Shown one piece after another: positions 18,738-28,116 of a DNA stretch of 64,000 bases. The notes under the pieces are model-generated. The model had not been told where the DNA came from. It ran no database searches and worked only from the letters and a program-made list of their open reading frames with translations. Position numbers and translations under genes: made by a program. The DNA is from JANQEU01 sp965228045 (GTDB lineage Bacteria > Bacteroidota > Bacteroidia > Cytophagales > Cyclobacteriaceae): positions 4,588,001 through 4,652,000 of the forward strand of contig OZ245789.1 of NCBI GenBank assembly GCA_965228045.1, read 5' to 3'. Each line of letters starts with the position of its first letter. The first letter of the stretch is position 1.

Positions 18738-19898
18738 TTATATTCTAGTTATCTCAGAAAAAAGGTGATTCATATTCTCCAGAAACTGTTGGTTAGAGAA
18801 TTCGTGCTTGATTCTTTCCCTGTTTTCGGGAGCCCATCTCCAGTTTCCTATTACATTCTCAATGCATTTGGCATAAAAGATGGTATCCTTCTCTTCCACA
18901 ATATATGAGAAAGTAGATTGATCCAAAAGTTCAGGTATCCCCGAGTGGTTTGTAGATATAACAGGCATTTCCATTGACATGGCTTCCATCAAAGCATTTG
19001 GAATTCCTTCCTGATCACCATCCTCTGTTGTTACGCTATGTAGAACAGCACAATGATTAGATTCCAGGAGGGATCTGATCTGATCAGGATTTAATACTCC
19101 CGCGAAAGTAACTTTTTCCATTAAACCATCATCGATCACTTTCTTTTTGATTTTTTCATAGTTGGTCCCTTGCCGCTCCCCAGTAAAAGTCAGATGAATG
19201 TCTGTCTCCCTGTTTTCTTTCAAAAATAATTTGAGCGCTTCTAGCGTATACTCATGCCCCTTTTTCTCACGAAAAGTGGAAACCTGCACCAACTTAAAAG
19301 TGGATATCGGAGAAGTGTAGTTTCTTCTTTTAAAAAATGAAAGATCGGTATTGGAATGAATAACTTTTGGTTCATTCGTAAAAACTATACCCCTATTTCG
19401 CAGGTTTTGGATAAGTGATCCTGACACAAAAACCGGGTAAATTTTTGGATGTTTTAGCGTTTTCTTCAATCTCCTCACATAAGCCCCATTATGTAGCATT
19501 TGTGATGCATCATACCCCCTAAAATGAATGATTATAGAACTCTTGAAATCAACGTTATCTAAAAATTTCAAGGCCTCATATCCAAACTGTAAATAAACTA
19601 TGTCGGGATTAAAGTCATTCACAGTTTTGGTTAGATTCTTTGAGAACGAAGGATTATAAAAGCAGGTGGCAATTCGATGCATTTCTAGTCGATCCCTCAT
19701 TTTTCCAAGCAATTTATTTGGATAACGAAAATCAATCTGCTCCACTTCAAATGGGTAATTTGAATTCGAATAATCTGTACAGCAGACGTATTTTACCTCA
19801 TGAGAATGTGAAATCTCCCTGACCTGATTCCGGATAAAAGAGACCTTACCGAAAGACTCTGAAAAAAATAGGATACGAAGTTTCCTGCTATTTGCCAC
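18738..19898 (-). CDS. GT4 family glycosyltransferase
   Basis: GT-B fold enzyme of 386 residues. The C-terminal half shows the family hallmark: STFREKKGHEYTLEALKLF, then GVLNPDQIRSLLE and the E-x7-E motif region EGIPNALMEAMSMEMPVISTNHSGIPEL. It probably uses a nucleotide sugar to extend the lipid-linked repeat unit. Its start overlaps the end of the upstream methyltransferase gene by 11 bases, so the two are coupled. Confidence 0.9.
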   Translation of the reverse strand: MANSRKLRILFFSESFGKVSFIRNQVREISHSHEVKYVCCTDYSNSNYPFEVEQIDFRYPNKLLGKMRDRLEMHRIATCFYNPSFSKNLTKTVNDFNPDIVYLQFGYEALKFLDNVDFKSSIIIHFRGYDASQMLHNGAYVRRLKKTLKHPKIYPVFVSGSLIQNLRNRGIVFTNEPKVIHSNTDLSFFKRRNYTSPISTFKLVQVSTFREKKGHEYTLEALKLFLKENRETDIHLTFTGERQGTNYEKIKKKVIDDGLMEKVTFAGVLNPDQIRSLLESNHCAVLHSVTTEDGDQEGIPNALMEAMSMEMPVISTNHSGIPELLDQSTFSYIVEEKDTIFYAKCIENVIGNWRWAPENRERIKHEFSNQQFLENMNHLFSEITRI

Positions 19899-20613
19899 CT
19901 CTTCGCAAATACCTTATTTTCTTAAGAATTCTCCTGCTCCAGGAATCCTCAAGAAAGTCCTGTCTTATTTGAAATGAATCCTCTGATGGATTACTTATTA
20001 TTTTCATTACCTGGTAGTCATACTGCTTATTATAAATGCTATAAGACTCCAGATAAACCAACCGTAATTGATTTGCGCTCAGTGCATGAAATAAATTATC
20101 AGGATATATAGATTGATCAATTATCTGAAGTTCATCCGGATTATTTTCCCTCACCCATTGAAGGTAGTATGGGTCGGGGACATGGACCATGATAAATCCC
20201 CTAGGGTCTAGCATTTTTGATAAATTAGCAAACAATATCGAATGCTTCTCTAACGGTATATGTTCTAGTACATCTGGTAGTAAGATCACATTAAACTTTT
20301 CATTTTCTATGGACTCCTCTGTGAAGTCTATCAGTTTAATCTGAAAATTAGAATTGTATTTTTTTAGTCTTTCACCAGCCATTTCCAGGCTGCGTCTGCT
20401 AATGTCGGTGACTGTTAATCTTCCATTGTTATCCAGGAAACGCAAAATTAATTCTGAGACGGTTCCGATACCACTTCCCAATTCCAGAACCTTATGATTG
20501 CGGCACAGTCCAAATTTCTCCAACCAGCGAATAATACTAAGATGCCTATTATTTATGCCGGACTGAGCTTGTTGATCAGCAAACGAATCATAAAAATCCT
20601 GAACTTCTGACAT
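19888..20613 (-). CDS. class I SAM-dependent methyltransferase
   Basis: 241 residues with motif I VLELGSGIGTVSELIL, a post-I acidic residue in LTVTDISRRSLEMA, and LLPDVLEHIPLEKH typical of Methyltransf_11/23 enzymes. The N-terminal start MSEVQDFYDSFADQQ is common in methyltransferases of polysaccharide clusters. It likely methylates a glycan sugar, possibly as a chain terminator. One base separates it from the flippase gene stop upstream. Confidence 0.87.
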   Translation of the reverse strand: MSEVQDFYDSFADQQAQSGINNRHLSIIRWLEKFGLCRNHKVLELGSGIGTVSELILRFLDNNGRLTVTDISRRSLEMAGERLKKYNSNFQIKLIDFTEESIENEKFNVILLPDVLEHIPLEKHSILFANLSKMLDPRGFIMVHVPDPYYLQWVRENNPDELQIIDQSIYPDNLFHALSANQLRLVYLESYSIYNKQYDYQVMKIISNPSEDSFQIRQDFLEDSWSRRILKKIRYLRRGGK

Positions 20614-20614
20614 T

Positions 20615-21988
20615 TTATAAAATTATCAAATATGCTACAAAGCACGAACCCAAAAAGAGACTATATGCCATAAATATTGGTTTAAGGTTTCGTGCACCAA
20701 TGACCTTCAGATTGTGAATAACCATGATTGTGGATACAATTCCCAGACTCACTGAATATATAATAAGACTCGATTGAAAGTCATCTGTCAAGATAGATGC
20801 AAGGAACAATGATACTGAAGTAGCGGTCAAAACACTTAACTGTGTACGAAGCAAGTAGGGACGCTTTTCCAATGCAATTAGAACACCTTGTAAGGTTATC
20901 TGGAGCATTGTAAAAAGTGCTGTCGGAGCCAGAAACTCTATTATGACAGCTACATTGCTCCATTGTTTGCCAATCAATATTTCAATAATATGCCCACTTA
21001 GTGTGATCAAACAAAAAACCATAAACGAACCTAGGTAAATAAAGGAAGTGACAAACCTCCTGACTAAAGGACCAACATCTGCCATTGATTGGCTTTGTTC
21101 TGCAATTTTCTGCATCAAAACCGGCTGAGAGGATGTGGCAAAAAGTGTGATAGGAATGAAAATCAAGCTAGTACTCATACTTAACTCCCCTACCAAACTA
21201 GCTGGGTATAAAAGGCTGAAGTACAAAACAATTAAGCTATTGGAAAAAGTGTTAACCCATGTATTAGGGAGCATCAGGGCTGGATATTGCCAGTAATTAG
21301 AGACGACTTGTTTAATGATACTAGTTTTGGAATTCGGTATCAAATACAACCACTTTCCCTTAACAAATAAATAAAACTGAAGCAGAATATTAATTGATTT
21401 ACCTGAAATATCGCCCAAAATTAAACCGTTAGTAGGACCCTTGCAGAAAAAGCCTAAACCCAGATTGGTAATTTTGATACTAACAGATTCGGACATAGCT
21501 ACTTTGGTAGATTTTCTGAATTCCTTTTCACGAATATTCCAGTTACCTAATAAAAATGAATATGAATACAATCCGACACCTAAAGGAATCAGATAACTGA
21601 ATTGGCCATATTCTTCAATTTCAAAGTAATTGAAAATAAAATCTTCCCAGAAATAGAAAATAAGGAATAGGATAGCAGTAAATAATATTATGAAAGTAGA
21701 GGTTGTTTTAACTAAGTCTTTGAAAGAACTTTCATTTCTTTCGACAATAAAAGCCAGAGGTAATTGAAGAGTGCCTAAAACGCTTAGATTGGACACAAAA
21801 AGGAAAAAAATCGCGTATTTACCATAAGACTCAGGTGAAAATAACCTTGATAACACAGGTGTAAGTACTACCCCCAATACAATTGCAAAAAGCTTTCCCC
21901 CGGCGATCACACCAAAATTATTGATGAAGCTACCCCGAGTTAAGAACTTATTTAGAAATACTTTTAGGCCATTCCAAAAATCACTCAT
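20615..21988 (-). CDS. Wzx-like polysaccharide flippase (MOP superfamily)
   Basis: The 457-residue protein has about 12 predicted membrane helices and the N-terminal pattern NNFGVIAGGKLFAIVLGVVLTPVLSRLFSPESYGKYAIF (in pieces), typical of Wzx/RfbX flippases. It would move the lipid-linked repeat unit to the periplasmic face. Its start overlaps the acyltransferase stop by one base (TAATG). It marks the cluster as Wzx-dependent, although no obvious Wzy, Wzc or Wza is present in the window. Confidence 0.9.
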   Translation of the reverse strand: MSDFWNGLKVFLNKFLTRGSFINNFGVIAGGKLFAIVLGVVLTPVLSRLFSPESYGKYAIFFLFVSNLSVLGTLQLPLAFIVERNESSFKDLVKTTSTFIILFTAILFLIFYFWEDFIFNYFEIEEYGQFSYLIPLGVGLYSYSFLLGNWNIREKEFRKSTKVAMSESVSIKITNLGLGFFCKGPTNGLILGDISGKSINILLQFYLFVKGKWLYLIPNSKTSIIKQVVSNYWQYPALMLPNTWVNTFSNSLIVLYFSLLYPASLVGELSMSTSLIFIPITLFATSSQPVLMQKIAEQSQSMADVGPLVRRFVTSFIYLGSFMVFCLITLSGHIIEILIGKQWSNVAVIIEFLAPTALFTMLQITLQGVLIALEKRPYLLRTQLSVLTATSVSLFLASILTDDFQSSLIIYSVSLGIVSTIMVIHNLKVIGARNLKPIFMAYSLFLGSCFVAYLIIL

Positions 21989-23094
21989 TACAAAGCAAAT
22001 TTCCTCTTCATCTTTAGAAAATAACTTTCAAAATACCTGAAACTAACATAGGCAATCAAAAGTGTCATCAGAAAGGAAATTAACGGTTCTATTATCACAA
22101 TTGTAATAATTGTCTCTTCAAAAAAGAGCTCAAAAACCTTTGAAACTACATATATGGCAATAAAGTGATACATATATAGTCCATAGGATATCCTACCCAA
22201 ATATGTAATCTTCTTAAATTCTTTGATCTTTATAATAGAATTATGTGAAAAGCATTGCTCCACAATCACAAATCCGAAGAAAATTGAAAACAGGAGTCTC
22301 TCATTTACATAAATGAATCTTATATCGGACCAGGTATCTCGGAATAAAAAAATACAAACTCCAATAACATAAATACAGCTTATTGTCCATTTTGGAAATG
22401 TTTCTATTCGCTTCCGAACTCCGATATTACGAATCGCATCAAAAGCAAAATATCCTCCCATTGCGAGATCAGACATGCAAGAGAAAGTATTAGTATATCC
22501 ATACCCGATAAAAAATGTTCTAAGAAGGAAAGAGAAGATTATAAGAAAGAAAAATACCCACCCTAAATACTTCTCCGGAATCAACATTAAAATAATTGGC
22601 CAGAGTAAGTAGAATTGTTCTTCTACCGCTATGGACCAAAGAATTCCCAAAATGGCTGAGTTTGGCTCAGAGATAAAATTATTATAAAAGAAAATATAAG
22701 GTAACAAAGTAGCATCTTCCTGATAAGAGGTGTTTCCAAGTAGCTGCTGGGCAAATGGAACTACCACAAAACCAACTGATAATACCAGATAATAAACGGG
22801 CCATATTCTTAATACTCTTCTAATGTAGAATTTCGGGATATTGATTCTTCTTTCTCTTTTCTCTTCTATAAGTAACCATGTGATCAAAAATCCACTGAGA
22901 ACAAAGAAAAAATTAACTCCAAAAATTCCAATATGAAACAACGAGGTAACACTTGCATAAAAATCATTTTGAAAGTAGAAAGTATTATCTGTGAAAACAC
23001 TATGGGCGCAAAAGACGGAGAGAAATGCCATAAACCTCAATCCATCCAGATTTGGAAAAAAAGTTCTACTCACTTTCCTGTCTTTTTGATGCAA
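21988..23094 (-). CDS. acyltransferase 3 family membrane protein (OafA-like)
   Basis: 368 residues and about ten membrane helices. FPNLDGLRFMAFLSVFCAHS holds the conserved D-G-R and H of the family, and RRVLRIWPVYYLVL is the second conserved R segment. Such proteins O-acetylate surface sugars. The start at 23094 overlaps the upstream gene by 29 bases; a GTG at 23073 would cut the overlap to eight bases. It probably decorates the repeat unit made by this cluster. Confidence 0.88.
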   Translation of the reverse strand: MHQKDRKVSRTFFPNLDGLRFMAFLSVFCAHSVFTDNTFYFQNDFYASVTSLFHIGIFGVNFFFVLSGFLITWLLIEEKRERRINIPKFYIRRVLRIWPVYYLVLSVGFVVVPFAQQLLGNTSYQEDATLLPYIFFYNNFISEPNSAILGILWSIAVEEQFYLLWPIILMLIPEKYLGWVFFFLIIFSFLLRTFFIGYGYTNTFSCMSDLAMGGYFAFDAIRNIGVRKRIETFPKWTISCIYVIGVCIFLFRDTWSDIRFIYVNERLLFSIFFGFVIVEQCFSHNSIIKIKEFKKITYLGRISYGLYMYHFIAIYVVSKVFELFFEETIITIVIIEPLISFLMTLLIAYVSFRYFESYFLKMKRKFAL

Positions 23095-24373
23095 TGGCCA
23101 GGAATATAGAATAAACCATTAACATCGGGATTTTATAGCGCATCAAAGTCCCAAAATTAAAAGTACTTACACCTACTGCGAAGGCAAATAAAAGTGCAAA
23201 TACAAGGCAAAATAGAAGGAACGGCTCATTCTGAAACAGTGAAATTCTTGTTTTCCAAAGCACCACTAACGACACAAGCAGGTAAAAACTTGCTTCAAGA
23301 CTACTTAATAACATCAGGGGAGTTTTTACCTCCCACAAGAAAGGTCTAAAAAGAGAAACCAATACTCCTTTCGGAAATAAAGATATCATCCCCTGAATGG
23401 TCCCATCAGGTAGACCTATGTCGTATCCACCTCTTGCATTGGAGGTTGCACCCCATCCATAGCGGATATCATATGCCGTAATAGCTGCCCTGTTCGCTAA
23501 ATTATCAAGATTATAAAATTCGCTATATTCTGATACTTCACTGAGAATAACATAGCCGGCAGAAATAAAAAAAAATAATATTACCGGGAATAGTAGCCCT
23601 TTTAAAACTACTGAGTGAATCCGGTTAAAACCAGATATCATGAACCAAGCTGTCATAGCTGGAATAAAACAAAGAATGATATAGAACTTAATCTGAACGA
23701 TAATGACCACACTTATCGATAAAGCAATCCAATATTTATATTGATACCTTCGCAATGAAAAAATGGAATAAACTGACCATAATAACCAACCAAGAGCTCC
23801 GATCGTGAGCGTATCCTTTAAAATACCCGACCCCCAGAAAACCACAGATGGTACGAACAATATTGCTACTGCTAAACTGTTAACTCGATTAGGATATTGT
23901 CGACTTAAAACACTAAAAATTGCCCAAAGACCACTAAAACTAAATGCGGCAAAAAATAACGCCGAGGCTGAATAAGTATGAACTGTCATTAAATCAACAA
24001 TAGCCAACACTTTAACAACGAAATATGATGTCGAGGAGCGATAATACCAGATGTGTTGACTATACGAATATGTTTCAGCATTGCGAACAGGTCCTCCCTC
24101 ATCCCAAATAAGCTGCCATCCAAGCCGAGGATTATCCTGAAAAGCCTTCCAAATCCACTTGCTCCCATTTTCGAAAAAATTGAAAGTATCTCCACCTTCG
24201 TAGTAATACTGATATACAATCCCCAAAAGAATTGCCCCAATAAATCTCAGTGACAATGCAGCTATAAAAAATTTCTGATTCCGACTGTCGGTAACAAAGG
24301 GTTTGATGATTATCGCGACAGCATAGAAAAGGATTAAATATATCGGCGTGAATATCAAATCTTTTATGTCCAT
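23066..24373 (-). CDS. polytopic membrane protein, candidate polymerase or GT-C enzyme
   Basis: 435 residues with roughly 11 membrane segments and one large periplasmic loop after the middle (about residues 280-330, YSEFYNLDNLANRAAITAYDIRYGWGATSN in pieces). Near the N-terminus YYYEGGDTFNFFENG is an acidic-aromatic motif seen at the first loop of GT-C enzymes and some polymerases. No specific family is recognised. In a Wzx cluster without any other polymerase this gene is the best candidate for the Wzy function. It ends inside the acyltransferase start. Confidence 0.6.
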   Translation of the reverse strand: MDIKDLIFTPIYLILFYAVAIIIKPFVTDSRNQKFFIAALSLRFIGAILLGIVYQYYYEGGDTFNFFENGSKWIWKAFQDNPRLGWQLIWDEGGPVRNAETYSYSQHIWYYRSSTSYFVVKVLAIVDLMTVHTYSASALFFAAFSFSGLWAIFSVLSRQYPNRVNSLAVAILFVPSVVFWGSGILKDTLTIGALGWLLWSVYSIFSLRRYQYKYWIALSISVVIIVQIKFYIILCFIPAMTAWFMISGFNRIHSVVLKGLLFPVILFFFISAGYVILSEVSEYSEFYNLDNLANRAAITAYDIRYGWGATSNARGGYDIGLPDGTIQGMISLFPKGVLVSLFRPFLWEVKTPLMLLSSLEASFYLLVSLVVLWKTRISLFQNEPFLLFCLVFALLFAFAVGVSTFNFGTLMRYKIPMLMVYSIFLAIASKRQESE

Positions 24374-24409
24374 CTTAGTGGGATCTGATTATAGATTGAT
24401 TTTTAAACA

Positions 24410-25156
24410 TCAATCATCTCCCGCGATTGCTACCAGACCGTAACCAATAGGGAACTTGTCCGAGGTAAAGTTAGATATCGATTGACCAATTTCAAGGTTG
24501 GTGACCCAGATCGAGAAAGATTGTAACACTCTTGCACAGAATTGTCCAACATAAGGAATGTATACAATATTTTTAGAAATAATATCAGACAGAATCTCTG
24601 GCACACCGCCTAATGATTCCATATGAAGAACCCTGAAACCTGCATTTTCGGCCATGGATTTCAAAGCGTATCTGGTATATCGGTAGAAATCGTATGGCTC
24701 TTCATGCAACCAATAATAAAACGGAACATTCAGAATCAATTGACCACCCTGTCTCATTAAACGCCCCATTTCAGACCATAATGAAAAAGGATTGCTCAAG
24801 TGCTCCAATACATCAGATAGGATAATGGTATCAAAGGAGTCATCAGAAAAAGGAAGTCTTGAATTTAAGTCGACAAACTCATCAACATAAGTATTTGCAT
24901 GGAATGAATTTGGCCAATCAACACATGTGATACTATTAGTGAAATCCTTATAGATACCATATAATGGAACTTTCCCGCATCCTAAATCAAGAAGATCTCC
25001 TTTTACCACGTTTGGAACCTGTGAGCGATAAAACTTGACAACTTGATTAGCTAGTAGTCTCGATGAAATGTGGACTTCATTGGGATCCATCGACACCCGC
25101 CAGGATCCATTTTTCAGAACATATTTACTTTCACACCAATTCTCCTTGTTCTTCAT
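24410..25156 (-). CDS. class I SAM-dependent methyltransferase
   Basis: 248 residues. Motif I is LLDLGCGKVPLYGIYKD, motif II/III SFDTIILSDVLEHLSNPFSLWSEMGRLMRQGGQLILNVPF (in pieces), and a HEEPYDFYRYT segment follows. This is the Methyltransf_11 type common in polysaccharide loci. I choose the ATG at 25156 with an AGGAG about 13 bases upstream; the codon before it is TTG. It precedes the putative polymerase gene by 36 bases. Confidence 0.86.
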   Translation of the reverse strand: MKNKENWCESKYVLKNGSWRVSMDPNEVHISSRLLANQVVKFYRSQVPNVVKGDLLDLGCGKVPLYGIYKDFTNSITCVDWPNSFHANTYVDEFVDLNSRLPFSDDSFDTIILSDVLEHLSNPFSLWSEMGRLMRQGGQLILNVPFYYWLHEEPYDFYRYTRYALKSMAENAGFRVLHMESLGGVPEILSDIISKNIVYIPYVGQFCARVLQSFSIWVTNLEIGQSISNFTSDKFPIGYGLVAIAGDD

Positions 25157-25186
25157 CAAATTTTCATCACTCCTTTATTTTACCCT

Positions 25187-25945
25187 TCATACTTTGAAAT
25201 AGACCAATAGTAAATCACTGGACAACCATTTCAATAATCTAGATTTATTAATTGATTTTAGCATTTTGGCTAATAGAATAGATAGGCGAGGAAGTAATCT
25301 GGATACAGGGAAAAATGTCTGATTTAGACATACCAGATTCTCTTGCTCCAAATGATCTGAGAGCAATCCACTTATTTCGACTTCGGAATAATACCAAGTT
25401 TGAAAGTCTTGAGATATTATCCTGTTTTCCCTCGCAAATAATCGGACTATGGGTTTAAAGGCATTTCTCATTTTTATATCGAGTGAATACCGATTGGTGA
25501 TGGTAAAAATAACTTTTCCTCCACTATTCAAAATAGTTTCAATCTTGTCAAAATAGCTTTTGCATGTATTTGGATCCAAATAGGTCGTCACTCCAAGCAT
25601 GAAAACATAGTCGAACTTCCTATCAAAGTGCATCTCAAGAAAATTTCCGCTCTTTTTGTTTTCCACTGGCACATTACTTTCTGCGAGCATTCCCTCCGAA
25701 ATATCGGTTGCAATAAATCTTTCAAAATTTGCTCCTCTTAGCACCAAAAAATCATACAATCCACCAGTTCCAGAGCCTATATCGAGAATACTTTTCCCTT
25801 GAAAGTCTATATTATCCGTTGCAGTCTCCATTCTCTCAAAGAAAAAATACTGATAAAATGGATCATCGCCGTCATATTTCTTTCGATATCCTTTGGCGTG
25901 GGCGTTAAAAAAATCCTTCGCCGATGAAAATGATTTTGAACTCAT
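25187..25945 (-). CDS. class I SAM-dependent methyltransferase
   Basis: 252 residues, with motif I ILDIGSGTGGLYDFLV, acidic post-I residue in FIATDISEGMLAES and FDYVFMLGVTTYLD at motif II. The start of this gene faces the plus-strand glycosyltransferase at 25986 across 40 bases, so it is probably the first gene of the main minus-strand transcript of the glycan cluster. The target sugar is unknown. Confidence 0.86.
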   Translation of the reverse strand: MSSKSFSSAKDFFNAHAKGYRKKYDGDDPFYQYFFFERMETATDNIDFQGKSILDIGSGTGGLYDFLVLRGANFERFIATDISEGMLAESNVPVENKKSGNFLEMHFDRKFDYVFMLGVTTYLDPNTCKSYFDKIETILNSGGKVIFTITNRYSLDIKMRNAFKPIVRLFARENRIISQDFQTWYYSEVEISGLLSDHLEQENLVCLNQTFFPVSRLLPRLSILLAKMLKSINKSRLLKWLSSDLLLVYFKV

Positions 25946-25985
25946 GCTATTTTGGAGAGATCGATTGAAACCCTATGTTTGATAA

Positions 25986-27050
25986 ATGTTAAAAATACTT
26001 TTCCTCACTTTACATCGTAAAAACCGATCTCCGGGACAAAGATATAGACATGAACAATACATAGGGTACCTTGAGTCACATGGTATTTACAGTGACTTTT
26101 CTCCATTGCTAGATGCCAATTCTGACAGGATATTTTATTCCCAGGGCCGTTACTTCAGGAAAATCTTAGTAGGCTTGTCTGCAATCATTAGAAGACTGAA
26201 GGACGTTTTCAGAGCGAATGACTATGACTATATATTCATATACAGGGACGCGTTCTTCTTTGGAACCTTTTTTGAAAAAGCACTTAAAAGAACAAAAGCG
26301 GAGCTGGTTTTTGATTTTGATGATGCCATTTGGCTAATGGATAAAAATAGCTCTCAGGGCCTCTTCAATCTTCTGAAAAACCCGTCAAAAACATCAAAGA
26401 TCATTTCTATGTGTGATACCATAATCGCCGGTAATAAATACCTGAGCGATTATGCAAGTAAGTATGCTTCGGACGTAAGGATTATACCCAGCACCATAGA
26501 TATGATGCAATATCATGTTCACCCTTCAAAAAATGAACGGATTTGCATTGGGTGGACAGGAAGTTTCTCGACTATCAAACACTTTATGTCTGTAAAATTC
26601 GCTCTACTTTCGATTAAGTCTATTTTTGGTAGTAAAGTGTACTTTAAACTTATTGGGGATCCAGGTTTTATTGATCCTGATCTTGAACTATCAGGAATAT
26701 CATGGAATTCCGAAACAGAAGCACAGGATTTATCAGAGTTGGATATAGGTATCATGCCACTTCCAAATGATCAGTGGAGTCAGGGTAAATGCGGTATGAA
26801 AGGTCTCCAATACATGGCCCTGGAAATACCTACCATCATGTCTCCGGTCGGGGTGAACAAAGAAATAATCAAACAGGGTGAAAATGGGTTTTTAGCCGAT
26901 ACTCATGAAGAATGGGTAGAAAAACTTAGCCTGTTGATCGAAGATGGCGAATTAAGAAAAAGAATTGGAAAAGCGGGACGCAAAACCGTTGTAGAACATT
27001 ACAGTGTAGAAGCCAACAAAGAAAAATGGCTCAAGGTTTTCAAGGATTGA
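25986..27050 (+). CDS. GT4-type glycosyltransferase on the opposite strand
   Basis: 354 residues of GT-B type: MLKILFLTLHRKNRSPGQRYRHEQYIGYLE at the start (pieces), ICIGWTGSFSTIKHFMSVK in the linker, and KCGMKGLQYMALEIPTIMSPVGVNKEII as the C-terminal nucleotide-sugar site. It is transcribed away from the methyltransferase at 25945 and overlaps the aminotransferase tail to tail by 11 bases. Its AT-rich sequence matches the rest of the cluster. Confidence 0.82.
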   Translation: MLKILFLTLHRKNRSPGQRYRHEQYIGYLESHGIYSDFSPLLDANSDRIFYSQGRYFRKILVGLSAIIRRLKDVFRANDYDYIFIYRDAFFFGTFFEKALKRTKAELVFDFDDAIWLMDKNSSQGLFNLLKNPSKTSKIISMCDTIIAGNKYLSDYASKYASDVRIIPSTIDMMQYHVHPSKNERICIGWTGSFSTIKHFMSVKFALLSIKSIFGSKVYFKLIGDPGFIDPDLELSGISWNSETEAQDLSELDIGIMPLPNDQWSQGKCGMKGLQYMALEIPTIMSPVGVNKEIIKQGENGFLADTHEEWVEKLSLLIEDGELRKRIGKAGRKTVVEHYSVEANKEKWLKVFKD

Positions 27051-28116
27051 GAGCGGCAACTACCTCTTTTATCTCTCCATCCCTCATCTGAGGAAAAATC
27101 GGTAACGTAACCACTTTCGTGCTCAATTCTTCTGCTACAGGGAATTGACGTTTGAAATTATAAGCATCGGTATTTGGGATCACATATTGATAATTGGTCC
27201 CAAATTCAATCCCGCTTTCTTCCAATTTTGACTTTAATCCTGATCCTACCACCGGAAAATTGTAGCATGATGATTCAGTCTCCCCCGGAATTTCCTGAAG
27301 CCTAAATTCCCGCAAGTGCTCCCGGTAAATCCCCGCAATTTCCCTTCTCCTCCTTAACCATGATTCCAGGTAGTCCATCTTGACCGATAGCACGGCTGCC
27401 TGAAATGAATCCATTCGGCTGTTGATACCTTTCATGACAAATCCGCCTGCATTGTCCATGCCATGTCGTGCGAACGTCCTGCATTTTTCGGCCAGAGCTT
27501 CACTATCCGTTATGATGCAACCTGCATCTCCGTAAGCCCCCAGTGGTTTCGTAGGGTAAAAGCTATAAATGCCTGCATCCCCAGTCGTCCCGGCCATCTT
27601 ACCCTTATATGTGGCTCCCATTGCCTGAGCGGCATCCTCCAAAACGATCAGATTGTGTTTTTTGGCCAAAGCCATAATCACATCCATCTCTGCTGGCAAG
27701 CCATAAAGATGAACCGGCAAAATGGCTTTTGTTTTTTCATTGATGTTTGATTCGATCCCTTTGACATCAATATTGAATGTGCCAGGATCGATGTCTACAA
27801 ATACCGGGTCAGCGCCGGTTTGGGAGATAGCGTTGGCAGTTGAGATCCAACTATATGCAGTGGTGATGACTTCATCCCCAATTCCCACATCCATCATCTT
27901 AAGCGCTACGAACAGAGCATCGTGACCACTTGCAACAGGTATACAATGCTTTGCGCCAGTGTAGGCTCGGATTTTCTCTTCAAACTCCTCCAGGTAATGT
28001 CCTCCATGGAACCGGCCCTGGTTAAGAATATCTTTGATGACGATGTCCAGGTCCTTTTTGATTTCCCGGTATTCCAGGTTCAGATCGATCAACGGTATTT
28101 TTCGTTTGTCAGACAT
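27040..28116 (-). CDS. DegT/DnrJ/EryC1/StrS family sugar aminotransferase
   Basis: PLP enzyme of 358 residues: N-terminal IPLIDLNLEYREIKKDLD, the glycine/hydroxy segment ASGHDALFVAL, PLP-contact VLEDAAQAMGATYKG, and Schiff-base Lys in YSFYPTKPLGAYGDAG. It would transfer an amino group from glutamate to a keto-sugar nucleotide, making an amino sugar for the glycan cluster. The ATG at 28116 overlaps the end of the TPR gene by eight bases; a start at 28125 is less likely. G+C here looks higher than in the cluster core, so this may be the ancestral flank. Confidence 0.92.
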   Translation of the reverse strand: MSDKRKIPLIDLNLEYREIKKDLDIVIKDILNQGRFHGGHYLEEFEEKIRAYTGAKHCIPVASGHDALFVALKMMDVGIGDEVITTAYSWISTANAISQTGADPVFVDIDPGTFNIDVKGIESNINEKTKAILPVHLYGLPAEMDVIMALAKKHNLIVLEDAAQAMGATYKGKMAGTTGDAGIYSFYPTKPLGAYGDAGCIITDSEALAEKCRTFARHGMDNAGGFVMKGINSRMDSFQAAVLSVKMDYLESWLRRRREIAGIYREHLREFRLQEIPGETESSCYNFPVVGSGLKSKLEESGIEFGTNYQYVIPNTDAYNFKRQFPVAEELSTKVVTLPIFPQMRDGEIKEVVAALNP

